Source of the DNA: Pogona vitticeps | Taxonomy: Eukaryota > Chordata > Lepidosauria > Squamata > Agamidae | NCBI RefSeq assembly: GCF_051106095.1 | Contig: NC_135789.1 | Location: 23,927,764 to 23,991,763 of the forward strand | Length of the DNA stretch: 64,000 bases | Reading direction: 5' to 3' | Part shown: piece by piece, positions 16,154 to 27,551 of the stretch | How positions within the stretch are numbered: position 1 is the stretch's first letter | Layout of the letters: the number at the start of each line of letters is the position of its first letter | Program-made: the position numbers and the translations under genes | The notes under the pieces: generated by a model | Database searches by the model: none | Seen by the model: only the letters and a program-made list of their open reading frames with translations | What the model was told of the DNA's origin: nothing

Positions 16154-19100
16154 GTAAAGACTGCCCCTCTACTGGGTTGGGGGGGGGTGGAAGAGCGACA
16201 TTGTGCAGGGTCCTAGGGTGAATGTTGAACCTTTCCAAGCGTGGCAGACCGAGAGAGCCTTAAAATAAGGGAATGGCTGCTCTGTAGAGATGGGGCTTTG
16301 GAAACGATCCGTAAGGTCACCCAAGATCCACAGAATTCTTTCTCTGTGACACTATCTGTGAATGTGGTTCTCACCCCCCCACACACAGAGAGAGAGAGAG
16401 AAGGTGGCTGGCTGCTCGCTGGCCTGCAGCAGAGTTTAGAAAAGTTACTTTTGTGTCTTGAAACTGAGCGACCCAACTTGAAGTTGGGAGGGAGTTGATG
16501 GCAAATTATTTTATTATTACTATTTTCTTATTTTATGCTTTTCCGATGCACTTAGAGGCCAACTACTATTTTTAAGACCTGTTTCATCTGTGCTCTTGTG
16601 TGCAGCCTTGTTGTCTATAAAGCAATAAAGTACAGTAGGACCCCCATATCTGCGAGAACAACAATATCCACCAATTCACTTATCTACCGTCCGAAAATAT
16701 TAAAAATATTACAAGAAAAATCCTAGAAATGTATCTCTAAAAGATGAAGTTACCAGAACTGGCCACTGGAGGGAGCCATGCTATTAAAATTGCATTCACC
16801 ATAACCCACATTTTTCAGCATCTGCTGGTGGTGCTTGGAACCGATTCCCAGGAAAATTGGTAATTTTGACGGCAGGCTACCATTTATTGCTTGTATTGAG
16901 GCACAGGTTGCATTCCTGGGCGTGTGCTCAGTCGATCCGTGCACATAACCAAGAATACAACCGGCACCTCATTAATAAATGGACATTTGCCAGCAATATG
17001 TGTGCGATTTCCTTTCTCCAACCATAAATCTGCACTTGGAGTCTGATAAAAAGCATCTTTAATAGACTCAAGAGGGCAGGGGTGGATTGAAAAGAACAAA
17101 ATTTTTTTTAACCATAGCAGGGGAATTCTCTATTTGAGATTCTAGTGAGACATGCAGTGTGTGAATGCTGGCTGGTAAATAAATATTTTGTCTCTCAAAT
17201 ATTTTGTTAGTGGTGGATTTTGTCTCCTCTGATGTAGAAGAACTTGCTCAGAAGTGCTCCTTATCTTACAAGGTGAGTTTTTGATTTCTTCTGGTGATCA
17301 ATACTGAATGTTTCCTCTTGGTTCCATCCCCCCCCCCCCCACTATACTGTGCATTAATTTATTTTTTTTTTAAATGTTCCTAAAGAGTAATCTCTTATGA
17401 AGGGAGGCAGAGAGCATGCCTAGAGACAGATTTCATGTGGCTTTTCTTTTCCGCGCACAAAACAGGTGATAAACGATCCACGTCTCGCTTGGTGATCCCA
17501 AAGCTGCTTGTCTTTTCTGAACCTGCCATCTTTTTGAGAACGGGAGCAGGGATTTGGGCTGGGTTAAGAAGTTGCAGTGACTTTAAGCAACTAAATGGGA
17601 CCCTCTCCTAGCCCAAACGATCTTGCTCTTCTTAAGGATAGTTTGGCCTTGATTTGATCTGGCTTTCTTCATTATCCAGCTTTCACTTCTGCACATAATA
17701 ACTGAAAATACAACTGCGTTGTATACAGTTGATTTTGGTGTATCGCACTGCGTTGTAAGTTGTTATAAACCATCAAATCATCCCTATGAACAAACAATCT
17801 CCAGAATGTCCTGTCTTCAGCAGCCTTGCAAACTCAACCCTGTGGCTTCCTTGAGGGAGTCCGTCCATCTCGTATTTAACCTTCCTCTTTTCCTGTTGCC
17901 TTCCGCCTTTCCCAGCACGATGGTCTTTTCCAGAGAACCCTGCCTTCTCAAGATGTGCTCAAACAATCTTGTGTTATTTTAAACATGAACAAGGTCTCTT
18001 TATATCTATTTTTGGAATAAGCCTTCGTGGGCTATAGGTATTGTTTTAAAAGCCCGTGAGCTGTGTTTGTGAAAACATAGACCAAATAAAACATTTCAGG
18101 TGTATCAGGGCTGTTGTTTCCCACCCCACACCAGCTTAACACGGCTTCCTGCCGGTCCATCCACCACTGAAACTCTTCTAGAGAAGCTGTCCCGGGAGCA
18201 TCTCTTTTTACCAAGAGCATCATGAAGCTTGGGAAGGGTGCTAGAACCTTGTAGGGCACAGAAACGAACATTTCCCAGCCAGGTTTGCTTCTCTTGGAGA
18301 GCAGCCATCCAAGGGCTGTGTGGATGAGTGGGTAGAGATGGGCCGTGGGGGGGAGATCCTCTTGGCCTCTCCCCCCCCCCCGGAGGGTTGGGCTGAATCT
18401 GCCCCACGTTTAGGATGCATTTTCTTCCTCTGCTCTTGTTGCAGGGCTTGGTGGCGGTCAGGCGGGTGTTGCTGGCCCAGTTCTCCTCTTTTCCAATCAA
18501 CGGGGCCGATCTCTACGAAGAGCTCAAGACCTCCGTGGCCATCCTGTCTACGGGGATCTTGAGGTAAGGGGCTACAGTCCCAAAGCAGGTCTTATGGGGT
18601 GGGGTGTCTTCCAACTTAAAATGGTGCTTTGGTTACTAGTTTTGGGAGGGCTCGTAACTAAAGCAATGGTGGGCCTTCAAGATGTTCGATCCTCAGCCCC
18701 CAGGGAGCAAGGGTGCTGTTTGGCTTGCTGTTTTCTTTCTCTCTCCCCAACCCCCCCCCCCCCAAAATAGCTCCACTCAGCAGGACTAGCCTTGAGAAGG
18801 CGTGCAAGCTGTTGACTAGATCATTAGAGGTGTCTCACCCCTCTAGCAAACGGCCGTGATTCATTCTAGCTTCCTGTTTGTTGCTTCTTTTAATTCGGGA
18901 CTTGCGAAGGTTGGTGGAGCCAGGGGCCTGGGTTTTACCCCTCCCCAGACTGTTGTGCGGGGAAAAATGCCAAAAAAATATTGCATTTGGTACAGGGCAC
19001 ACACACACCCGTCCGTGAACCCAGAAGCGGCTGGATGTGGGCTTCCAGTTTTGGAAAAGGCATGTCTTTGGGGGGGGGGGTATGAAACGAGTCACACGCC

Positions 19101-21437
19101 AGTGAAATGTATTTAAAAGATGAATCGCTGTGCTTGGAGGTTTGGAGAAGCTGCAGTTTCACTTCTGGAGCGTTTGGGATGTTGACAAGGGCGATTAAAA
19201 TGCAGTTATGATGACAAAGGTGAGCAGTGAGAAGTCAGAGGAGCCCAGGCATGCTGAGACTTTCTAAGCAGCAGGGTGGATGGCCCCTACCCCATGTTTT
19301 TGCAGACTTCACTATAAACCACACAGCAGCCAGAAGAGAAGTGACTGGTGGTCTGAGAGGGGCTGTGCCCAGTTGTTTTAAAAGTGTTTTAAACATTGAT
19401 TTTATTTGCCATTTTAATAGAATGTTGAATTCTTTCAAAATATTTGTGTACTTAACGTTTTTGGCTTTTCAATCCTGTTTTTAATGATGTAAGCCGGTGT
19501 GGGTCCTTTTGGAGAGAAAGGTGGGATAGAAATGATTTAAGGAAATAAATCATAAGCAAGTGAGTTTCCTCCAGAACAGGGTATTGTTTGCAAACTGAGA
19601 CGGCTTTCAGACAAAGTATGGGTGAGGGGTTTGCTCCTGGGTGGGCAGTGAAGAGCCATGAGCCTTGCAAAAGACCTGCTCCTAAATAACGGATATGGCC
19701 CCATTCAACAGCTGGCATAATTGAACTCTTCTTCCGAATGTGTGTGTGGCTACAGGGAATGTCACCATGAGCCCTTGACGTTTCTGAATTGACCCTTACA
19801 TCATTCTTGAGACGACGAGAATCAACGTGTCCTGAAATTTCCTTTTCTCCCCACTGGGGAATCTGTTTTAGCTTAGACAAGCTGCTCGACTCCGGTTTGT
19901 ATACTGGGGAATTGACCGAGTTCGTGGGAGCACCTGGCAGTGGGAAAACTCAGGTAGGTCTCTCTGAGATCTGGGGTAAGATGTCCAACAGCCAGGGGCG
20001 GCTGGTCTCTAAGGGGTCACCACCCCCACACCTTCTGCTCAGGCTAACCCTAGGCAGGCCTCACGGGCTCCATCCCTATCAAAAGTGTCAAGCCCTTGCG
20101 TGTGTTCTGTTTCTGCTGTACATATCGGTGAACGTCTTCTTGCTTGCCGCCATGTCTGTATGAAGCTGAAATCAGTGGCTCTCCTCCTCCCCAGAGAGCA
20201 GGGGCTATGTCCTGGGCTTAGTGTTGATTCATATTATTTCTTTATTTAACTTATTTTTTTTACCCTGCCTTTGTGCTTAAAAAAGGACTTACAGCATGGA
20301 AAGATAGTTTTTAAAAGCTAAAGAACAGTAAGTAGACAAATATTTTAAAAGGATCAAATACCACACTAAAAACAATAAGCAAGGTGCTTATATTTCACAG
20401 GTAACTTGGATGAGGGCATGGATGGGGTGCTTATCAAATTTGCTGAGGACCTCACATTGAGAGGGGTAGTTAATTCCTTGAGAAGGGAGAATCAGGATTC
20501 AAAATGACCTTAATCAATAAATATGTGCCATTGAGTCAATGCTGATTTATGGTGACATTTTTCTGGGTTCTCCCTGAAAAGAATACTCAGAATTGGTTTG
20601 CTGTGTCCTTTTTTTTTCCAGGGGAGCCCGGAGATTGTGCAGCTTGCCCAAGGCCACCCAGTCTGGCTGTTTTTTTTTTTTTTTTTTGGGCGCCTAAGTA
20701 GAGAATTAAATTCCAAACCTCTGGCTCTAGCTGCCAAATCCTTAAACCACAGAGCTCTTCAGCCAGCTCAAAAGGACTGCAACAGATTAGAAAATTGGGC
20801 TAACAACAAAAATCCAAAAAATCCAAATAATATTGCTTATTACATACTAAATTCTAACATGCACCCCATAGCCACGGGACCCCATTTAACAATATTTTTA
20901 TTACAAACTACCTTCCCAAAATTGTATAAAATATTCTTTAAAGACTTTCCCCCTTCCTTTCACTAAGGCAAATTCCACAGATTTACCCCAAATATCATAA
21001 AAATTGTTAGAACCTATTTCCCCTCTTTTTATTTTGAGTTCAATAAGTCAATTTATCATTTAATGCAATGTCCCAGACTTCATTATACCAATCGTCTAAT
21101 TTAATATCATTTTTGTCTTTCTAAAACCTAGCTATTAATATTCTAGCACTTGTCATAAAATTAGTGACCAATTCTTTCGAGTAATAATCCAAATCTATGT
21201 TATCAAAAATAGATTTTAGCATTAAAATCAATATCTTTACCAAATATATCACACATTTCCTTAAAAATTAATTCCCAAAATTTCTTAACCAGTTTGCATT
21301 CCCACCACATATGAATGGATAAAAGGATCTAGAAGTCCCAGTAGATGACAAGATGAACAAAAGCCAGCAGGGTGATGCGGCAGCAAAAAACCTGAATGCA
21401 ATTCTATGCTGATTTGATAGAAACCATTTTGGAAGAG

Positions 21438-21468
<31 letters not shown>

Positions 21469-24400
21469 AGTTCTCTCCTTTCTGTTCTATTGTTATATTT
21501 CCAGGTTTGCCTCAACATAGCAGCCCACGTAACACACAGTCTCCAGCAAGATGTCCTGTATGTTGACTCCACCGGTGGCTTCACGGCCACCCGCTTACTA
21601 CAGTTGCTTCAGGGCAAGACTGAGAATGAGGAAGAGCAGGTGCAGATGTTTTACTTTTTTTTAAAATGTTAAATGTATTTTTCTTGGAAGCCTCCCCCAA
21701 AGCAGAAATTGATGGGTTTCGATCATGCAAGAGGACCCTGTATCTGCGAGGAACCAGTTTGAAGCCTGCCACCTTGATGGATGCTGAAAAATGAGTACAG
21801 TGGTGCCTCGCTTAGCAATTGCTTCGTTTAACGATGTATTCGCTTTGCGATGGATTTCTTTGAGGAAATTTCCCCATCGTTTAATGATGTTCTCTATGGG
21901 GGAATTTCACTTAACGATGTCCGTTTTTGCTCATTTAAAAGTGTCTTAAAATGTTTGAAACCTGTTTTAAATGCTTGGATTCGGTAGTGCACCTTCTGAA
22001 ACATGTGCAAACTTAATTTGTTTTTGTTCTGAGTCTTCGTTAATTTTTGGTGATTTTTTGTTTTTTCCCTCATTGAAATCCATTGAACTGTCTGTCCAAT
22101 GGATTTTAATGAGGGAAAAAACAAAAAATCACAAAAAATTAACGAAGACTCAGAAGAAAGCCAAACTAAGTGTGCATAGGTTTCACAAGGTGGACTAACT
22201 ATTCCAAGCATTTAAAACATGTTCCAAACATTGTAAGACACTTAAAAATGAGCAAACACGGACATCGGAAAGCCATTCAAAAGCACTGAAGTGCTTTTGA
22301 ATGGCTTTCCGTTGGGGAAACATTGTTTCACTTAGTGATGTTTCCCATGGGGATTTTCGCTTAAGGACGTTAATCTGTTCCAATTGGAACGGATTAACCG
22401 GTTTTCAATGCATTCCTATGGGAAATGGTGTTTCACTTAACGATGTTTCCCATAGCTATGGGTTTTTTTGAACCAATTAACATCGTTAAGCGAGGCACCA
22501 CTGTATTATAGCTAACACTATGATACAGTGGACCCTTGACTTACAGACGGCTTGACTTACAGACTTTTTGAGTTACAGACTTCTCTGGCCGCAAAATTTA
22601 GGTTTGACTTGCAGACTGAGATTTGACTTACAGACCAGAAAAAAACCAAAATGGAACAAAAACGGCCTGTTACGGGATTAATGGGTTTTCAATGCACTGT
22701 AGGTCAATGGAGACTTGACCTACAGATTTTTTGACTTGAGAACTGCCTTCCAATACAGATTAAGTTCTCAAGTCAAGACCCCACTGTAATCATAATGAGT
22801 GCTGTACATAGCATGGTCTCTGGCTCCCTCTAGTGGCCAGCTCTATTAATGAGACTTGAATTTAGGAGAATTTTAGGGGTTTTTAGTTCCCACAGAGTGA
22901 TGAAGATCACCAGGTGACTTTGGGCCAGTCATGCTTATTTCTTGTGCTTCTCAGGGGTGTGGAACTTAAATTAGATTCCTGCATTGAACAGGGGGCTGAA
23001 TGCAATGGCCTTATAGGCCCCTTTGCCATTATTCTACAATTCTAGGCATTATTATAGTAGGAGCCCCTTATCTGCAGAATCGGTATCTGCTGATTCACTT
23101 ATCCACAGTCTGGAAAAAAAATTAAAAAATTAAAAGGAAAAATCCTAGAAATACATATTTCTAAAGATGAATTTACCAGAACTGGCCACTAGAGGGAGCC
23201 AGAGACCATGCTATGTGTAGTACTGTATTCACTATTAAAATACTATAATCCTCGTTTTTCAGCATCTGTGGGGAGGTTGGAACTGATCCCCTGCGGATAT
23301 TGGGGTGTGTGTGTGTGTTCCTACCGTACATTGATTCCACCAGTCTACCTTCTAGGGTTGTTAGCACTGAAACAAAAATAATACAGTATTGATGAAACAA
23401 TGAGAAGTTTTGGGCGATCTCAAAAGTCAACCTTCGAAAGTATTTTTCTGTACACATTAGAACAAGGACTTGGGCGTCTCTGCCTTACCTGGCTTTTCCA
23501 CTCCTGACACTGCAGGCGGAAGCGCTACGGCGGATTCAGGTGGTCCGTGTGTTCGACGCGTACAAAATGCTAGTTGTATTCCAGGAGTTTCGAAGCAACG
23601 TAGCCCAGCAGGTGAGGAGGGGCTTCTCAAATCATACCCGCTTGCCAGAGATCAAGAAAGCCAGCATGATGTAGGGGTTGGGGAGATTGTGCTTCAGGCT
23701 TGGATTGAAGTCCCGGGAGATCCAGATTCAAATTCCCAGGCTGCCATGAAACTGACCAGGTGACCTCACCAGGTTATCTCGAGGGCTGAAATGAGATGGA
23801 GAAAAGCTATGTAATTTCATGAGCCTTCAGCTCATGGGAAGATATGAAGACAGTCAATCTCTTTTTTGAAGCCGTATTAGTTCTAATCTTTGTCCTGGAA
23901 TGCCTTTCTCTATAACCCTAGCTTTGTTTCTTAGCGGTGAAGGAACAGCACTCGGTACATGCTCAACCACACTCTTTTCTGTTGCAGCCGTGCATCCCTT
24001 GAAATCTGACCTGAGAAACAGATTCCAGAGCTGGATCCACTTGCCACAACTTTCTCCCATTCTGTTTCTCTCCATTTTCTGTCTTTTGGGGCCATTTAAA
24101 GATTTCCTTAAAGGAAACGGGGGGGGGGGGGACCCAAAATAATTGAGCACTAAAACTACGTATGTGCTTTAAGTCTCATCAGATGGTAAGATTTTCCAGC
24201 TATTGTGGCAGATCCAGATGCTTTCATCAAAACAACAGAACTGACCACCTTTTAAGATTTATTTTTGAATATTTTCATCTCACCTTTCTCCTTAAAAAGA
24301 ACGCTTAAAGACATCTGTAGTGCCTCTGTTGTGATCTTAAAATGTTTTAAACTGAATCCTTTCTTTTAATTTCTCTTTTTATGCTCTGCTTTTGTCACTG

Positions 24401-27400
24401 ACTGCATTTTTATTTGCCTAAACCTTTTAAATCTCATTTGGAGCCACCTTGAGTCCCAGTTCTAGAAATAAAGGTGGAATATCCATGAGTCTAACAATGA
24501 GTTAAAGAAATAAACAATGTTTTCCCGGTGTTAAATTCAGATTTTTGCCACTGGGGTTTCAAACTGCATGTAGTGCCAAGTACAGCTAAGTTGTTTTTTT
24601 TGGGGGGGGGATATGCCTCCTGTAGCCCCCCCCGATGTTGCCAATGAGATTCCATTTAGGGCACATCTGTCTCTTTTAAATTAAATTTTGCTTTATCTTC
24701 TTTTTTCCTTTGTGTTCCCCCCCCCCCCCACAGATCATGAATGCATCAACGCCAGCCAAGGTTCTGGTGGTTGACTCTATTTCTGCAGTCGTTTATCCTC
24801 TCTTGGGAAGCCGGCAGCCGGAGGGTAAGGAGCACCTGGCCCGTCTTTACCAGAGGTCTTGGATGATGGGATCTGTAGTCCAAACCCTTGGAGAGTGCTG
24901 TGCCAGAGACAGCTGATCTCACATTTCAAGAGGGGGAGGCAGGAAATGTGGATTGAAAGAGAGAGGGAAAGGTGACCCACGGATTCCCGTGGCTCTCCTG
25001 TGCCCCACTATATCTTCACAACATCCTGGTGAGGTAGGACGGGCTGCGAGAGAAGGTTAAAGGTCACTCAGTGAATTGAGTTTAAACCCAAATGTGCCCA
25101 GCTCTAGTTCAACCGTGTGGCCGAGGGACTGTGTGCAGCCCCCCCGTTGTCCCAAAATGCAGGCCCCGCCTCCAATTAATTATGCTTTTAAATAGAGGCT
25201 TTAATGACATGGTAGGCAATTTTTTTAAAGGCCTCCCAACATCTTTGCTCTCAAAAAGTTTTTTAAAAAATACTCATTTTGGCCACTAGATGGGGCAAGA
25301 GGGCTTTTTTTCAGGAAAAAAATTATTTTTGTAAGATTTTTAAGGGGTTGTGGGTTGTGTAGGAGTGGCGTGGGCTCTCCTCAGGTCCAGAGATGGGCGT
25401 GTGTGTCCCCCCTTCTAACAACTGGCAAGGGGCTGTGTAAGTGACATGCAATGTGAGCTAATCACAAAACCTGGATTATTACTCTAACTTCTCTCTCTCC
25501 TTTCTCCACCCACTCCCCAAACCTAGGCATGGCCCTCATGATGCATTTGGCTTTAGACCTTAAAATGCTGGCCAAAGATTTTGGAATGGCAGTTGTGGTA
25601 AGTGTCAGAGAGCTATCACTGCATTATGTTTACCTTTGGCCTAGCTGTACGGAATGGAGTGATAAGGAAGAGGAGGGTATGTGTCTTCCCTGGTGTGCAG
25701 TCGTGGAGGTGGATGGCTCCAGTGTTAGTGGGGCTGTGGATCCACTCCAGGTTTTAGTTTGGTTTTCAGATGAGCTCTTCAGGTTGTTGAACACTGTTCC
25801 CCCCCCCCCCCACAGTTTCAGCACCTTGGAGAGCTTTTTTTTAAATGTTTCAGCTAGAAATGGGCGCGAACCGCCTTTCAGGAGTTCCCTGCCACGCCTC
25901 CTCTGGCAGGCACCCAATCAGAGGCATTGCCTCAGGAGGCGGGGCGGGGAATTCAGGGCACTGCCTCTGAGTGGGTGCCTGCTGGAGGAGGCAGGGCTGG
26001 GGACCACCAACCATCCAAAGATTCATCTGAAGCTTCATGACGGTATCTAGTTTCAGCTAAAATCTGGAGTGGATTCGTCACCACACTGACATAGGAGCTG
26101 CTGGTCTCTGTGTCAGAGGGGGCAGCTTGTACTGTACTTGCCCAGATGTTCATGGATTGCAACTCCCATCAGCCCCTACCATGGGATCTGTTGGTTGGGG
26201 GGCTAAGGGTTTCAGCCACGCAGCGGCCAACCTGCTCCATGAAACCAGAGGACTTTTCATTTCTTGTTTACTTCGAGTCCCCTTTTGTCCAGGGAGCTCT
26301 GGCGGCTTCCGTTCTCCCCTTTTCCCTCACAACAGCCCTGCAGAGGAGGTTAAGCCGAGAGACGGTTCATCCTGAGGGTTGGACCATCCCAGGCAGCCAT
26401 CCTGAAAGGGGGGGGTCACTCAAACCTGCCCGCTCTGCTTTTAGCTGACAAACTACGTGACCAGAGACGCCAGCGACGGCCTCCTTAAGCCGGCCCTGGG
26501 GCGCTCCTGGAGTTTTGTGCCCAGCACCCGAATTTTGCTGGAGGGCAGCAAGGATTCTGCTGGAAAAGCCACCACCTTCCGAAAAGCCTATTTGATGAAA
26601 AGCCCCCGGCAGGTAAGAACGGGTGGCCATTTTTGGTGCCCCTGCGTAGATCTAAGTGCAATCCGGGCAACATGGAGGCAGTTTGGTTAAAACATTGTGT
26701 AGCTCATGAGTTATGGGTGGCCTAAAAATTATGGTGGTGATTTCATGTGCCTGTAAGGCTGATCAAGGTTTCTTACCGAGTGCACAGCCAGACTTGCAAC
26801 TCAGCATCTGATAGGTCAAGATGAGATTTTCATGTCTCTTGGACTACAGTTCCCGTAATTCCCCATTATGGGATGTCTACCTGACAGACACCTAAATATG
26901 GCTCACTGGGGAGAAAAGGTAGCTGCTTTTAACCTGCGCTAAAAACAGATGCTGCTAAGAAGACAATTACCATGTTAAAATTGAGCATTAAAATTAAGCC
27001 CTTTAGAAGCACGGGAAGAGAAAGAGAAAATGTAGACACTCATACCCCAAAATATTAAAAAAGACCTTTTCCCCAATAGACATTCAGGGCCCAAAAGCCA
27101 GCCAGACTCAGTGAAAACGTTTTGTTTGCTGATGGAAAGGAACCAGCAGTGGTGGAAGGGAGTTCCACAACCTTACCTGTAAGGTTGGCAGGACAAGGGG
27201 ATTTTTCTCCCTGACAATCTCAAGGGCTGCGTCATAGACAGTCCTTCTAGCTTGCAGGGCAGTTTATGGGGTGCAGGAGAGAGACCTGTTTTGTTCCTCA
27301 ATAAAGGAAAATGGGTGGGGACCTGAAAGTGCTGCCCCATTGGGGCTGGCGCCATCGTTGTCACCCACGGCTTGTTACCTAATGTGGCTGCTCCGCTCTC

Positions 27401-27551
27401 CATCATGATAGGACCGGCCCTGGCAGAAACAAGTAACCTCACGGCCTTCTGCCTTTGCCTTTTACAGCCTGTTGGGATTCAGGTGGTGTTGAATCTCGAG
27501 ATGCGGGACCAGACAGAAGACACTCAGTACATTTCCTGTGAGGGGCCGTAA
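16075..27551 (+). CDS. RAD51D: RAD51D recombination ATPase, complete (10 coding exons)
   Basis: RAD51D is a RAD51 paralogue of the nuclear BCDX2 complex (RAD51B-RAD51C-RAD51D-XRCC2) that helps RAD51 filaments form on single-stranded DNA in homologous recombination. Exons: 16,075-16,153; 17,211-17,272; 18,445-18,563; 19,872-19,953; 21,505-21,639; 23,516-23,611; 24,734-24,824; 25,527-25,597; 26,445-26,612; 27,468-27,551. All junctions are GT-AG with matching phases and the product is 328 residues, the human length. Residues 1-50 are the N-terminal domain ([13 protein letters not shown]), Walker A is GAPGSGKT at 106-113 with Lys112, Walker B is KVLVVDS at 200-206, and the conserved [19 protein letters not shown] block follows. 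No truncation or missing key residue. A likely poly(A) signal ATTAAA lies at 27,740. Confidence 0.97.
16633..16862 (+). mobile_element. TA-flanked inverted-repeat DNA element, 'atctgcgg' family, copy 4
   Basis: Starts tacagtaggacccccatatctgcg and contains CCAATTCACTTATCTACCGT, AATCCTAGAAATG, AGAACTGGCCACTGGAG and CATTTTTCAGCATCTGC. The right end is worn. In RAD51D intron 1. Confidence 0.65.
17211..17272 (+). CDS. RAD51D: RAD51D coding exon 2
   Basis: Encodes [21 protein letters not shown]; acceptor attttgttag, donor GTGAGT. It completes the N-terminal helical domain. Confidence 0.96.
17640..17975 (-). repeat. RTE-like LINE 3' end (not BovB), copy 2
   Basis: Shares the marks of copy 1 at 15.3-15.8 kb: gtcctgtcttcagcagcc, cttcctcttttcctg.tgcc and ccttctcaagatgtgc. 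It is reversed. In RAD51D intron 2. Confidence 0.6.
18445..18563 (+). CDS. RAD51D: RAD51D coding exon 3
   Basis: Encodes [39 protein letters not shown] and part of Ser; acceptor tcttgttgcag, donor GTAAGG. Carries the linker that contacts neighbouring paralogues. Confidence 0.96.
19390..19560 (+). repeat. L2 LINE 3' tail fragment
   Basis: The ending aagccggtgtgggtccttttggagagaaaggtgggatagaaat is the worn 'gccgcc..agtcc...ggcgggatataaat' tail common to squamate L2 copies. In RAD51D intron 3. Confidence 0.5.
19872..19953 (+). CDS. RAD51D: RAD51D coding exon 4 (Walker A)
   Basis: Encodes [20 protein letters not shown] and PGSGKTQ, including the ATP-binding P-loop; acceptor ctgttttag, donor GTAGGT. 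Confidence 0.97.
20516..20765 (-). repeat. tRNA-derived SINE, Deu/MIR-like, copy 1
   Basis: Contains tgtgcagcttgcccaaggccacccagtctggct and, at the right, the reversed tRNA-like promoter (aaacctctggctctagctgcc, then aaccacagagct). A better copy is at 49,447-49,715. In RAD51D intron 4. Confidence 0.6.
20790..21320 (-). repeat. L1-type LINE, ORF2 C-terminal fragment
   Basis: The minus strand, with breaks, encodes [27 protein letters not shown], then [17 protein letters not shown], the typical C-terminal signatures of vertebrate L1 ORF2. AT-rich and 5'-truncated. In RAD51D intron 4. Confidence 0.65.
21505..21639 (+). CDS. RAD51D: RAD51D coding exon 5
   Basis: Forty-five codons from [20 protein letters not shown] to [12 protein letters not shown]; acceptor atatttccag. 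The donor is GTGCAG, weaker than the usual GTRAGT. Confidence 0.96.
21798..22503. mobile_element. TcMar-Tigger-like MITE, 'CAGTGGTGCCTCGCTTAGC' family, 706 bp
   Basis: Terminal inverted repeats CAGTGGTGCCTCGCTTAGC and GTTAAGCGAGGCACCACTG, flanked by TA on both sides (21,796-21,797 and 22,504-22,505). The inside is largely self-complementary, with two long internal hairpins, and has no transposase frame. Confidence 0.85.
22526..22786. mobile_element. TcMar-Tigger-like MITE, 'CAGTGGACCCTTGACTTACAG' family, 261 bp
   Basis: Ends CAGTGGACCCTTGACTTAC and TTCTCAAGTCAAGACCCCACTG, flanked by TA (22,524-22,525 and 22,787-22,788). A longer relative is at 30,074-30,584. The termini resemble the CAGTTGACCCTTGAAC type of pogo/Tigger elements. 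Confidence 0.82.
22955..23046 (+). repeat. CR1 LINE 3' end fragment
   Basis: Contains gattcctgcattgaacagggggctgaatgcaatggcc and ggcccctttgcca..attctac, the standard CR1 3' end motif ending in attcta. Confidence 0.7.
23056..23335 (+). mobile_element. TA-flanked inverted-repeat DNA element, 'atctgcgg' family, most complete copy
   Basis: Runs from tagtaggagccccttatctgcag to ggatattggggt, a GT microsatellite and cctaccgta. The core motifs GATTCACTTATCCACAGTCT, CCAGAACTGGCCACTAGAGG and TTTTTCAGCATCTGTGG define the family. Confidence 0.7.
23516..23611 (+). CDS. RAD51D: RAD51D coding exon 6
   Basis: Thirty-two codons, [20 protein letters not shown] to FRSNVAQQ; acceptor gacactgcag, donor GTGAGG. 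Confidence 0.96.
24240..24500 (+). repeat. L2-like LINE 3' tail
   Basis: Ends gagccaccttgagtcccagttctagaaataaaggtggaata, the L2 tail motif. In RAD51D intron 6. Confidence 0.45.
24734..24824 (+). CDS. RAD51D: RAD51D coding exon 7 (Walker B)
   Basis: Encodes [20 protein letters not shown] then [11 protein letters not shown]; donor GTAAGG. The acceptor polypyrimidine tract is a nearly pure C run (ttcc then a long C tract, acag). Confidence 0.95.
25527..25597 (+). CDS. RAD51D: RAD51D coding exon 8
   Basis: Encodes [20 protein letters not shown] then AVV; acceptor aacctag, donor GTAAGT. Confidence 0.96.
25855..26049. mobile_element. hAT-type miniature element, 195 bp, perfect 8-bp target duplication
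   Basis: Begins TAGAAATGGGC and ends ...GGTATCTA; GTTTCAGC is repeated exactly at 25,847-25,854 and 26,050-26,057. The centre is palindromic (cctcctctggcaggcaccca against gggtgcctgctggaggagg). An 8-bp duplication is typical of hAT transposons. In RAD51D intron 8. Confidence 0.8.
26445..26612 (+). CDS. RAD51D: RAD51D coding exon 9
   Basis: Fifty-six codons, [32 protein letters not shown] and a variable stretch to KSPRQ; acceptor gcttttag, donor GTAAGA. Confidence 0.96.
26841..26945. repeat. Unnamed dispersed repeat, copy 2
   Basis: Partner of 1,004-1,110; both pair an ACTACA-TTCCC motif with CAGACAC and TGGCTCACT..GGAGAAA. Family unknown. In RAD51D intron 9. Confidence 0.45.
27468..27551 (+). 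CDS. RAD51D: RAD51D coding exon 10 with stop
   Basis: Encodes [20 protein letters not shown] then YISCEGP and TAA; acceptor ccttttacag. The C-terminal tail is variable between vertebrates. Confidence 0.9.
   Translation, partial: PVGIQVVLNLEMRDQTEDTQYISCEGP

Larger units (their letters stand above)
21724..22885 (-). mobile_element. 'atctgcgg' inverted-repeat element split by two later insertions
   Basis: The left part (gaggaccctgtatctgcgaggaaccag to gctgaaaaatgag) and the right part (agtgctgtacatagcatggtctctggctc to ggccagctctattaatgag) are the two halves of the same family seen whole at 23,056-23,335. Two TA-flanked elements, 21,798-22,503 and 22,526-22,786, sit between them. In RAD51D intron 5. 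Confidence 0.65.
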
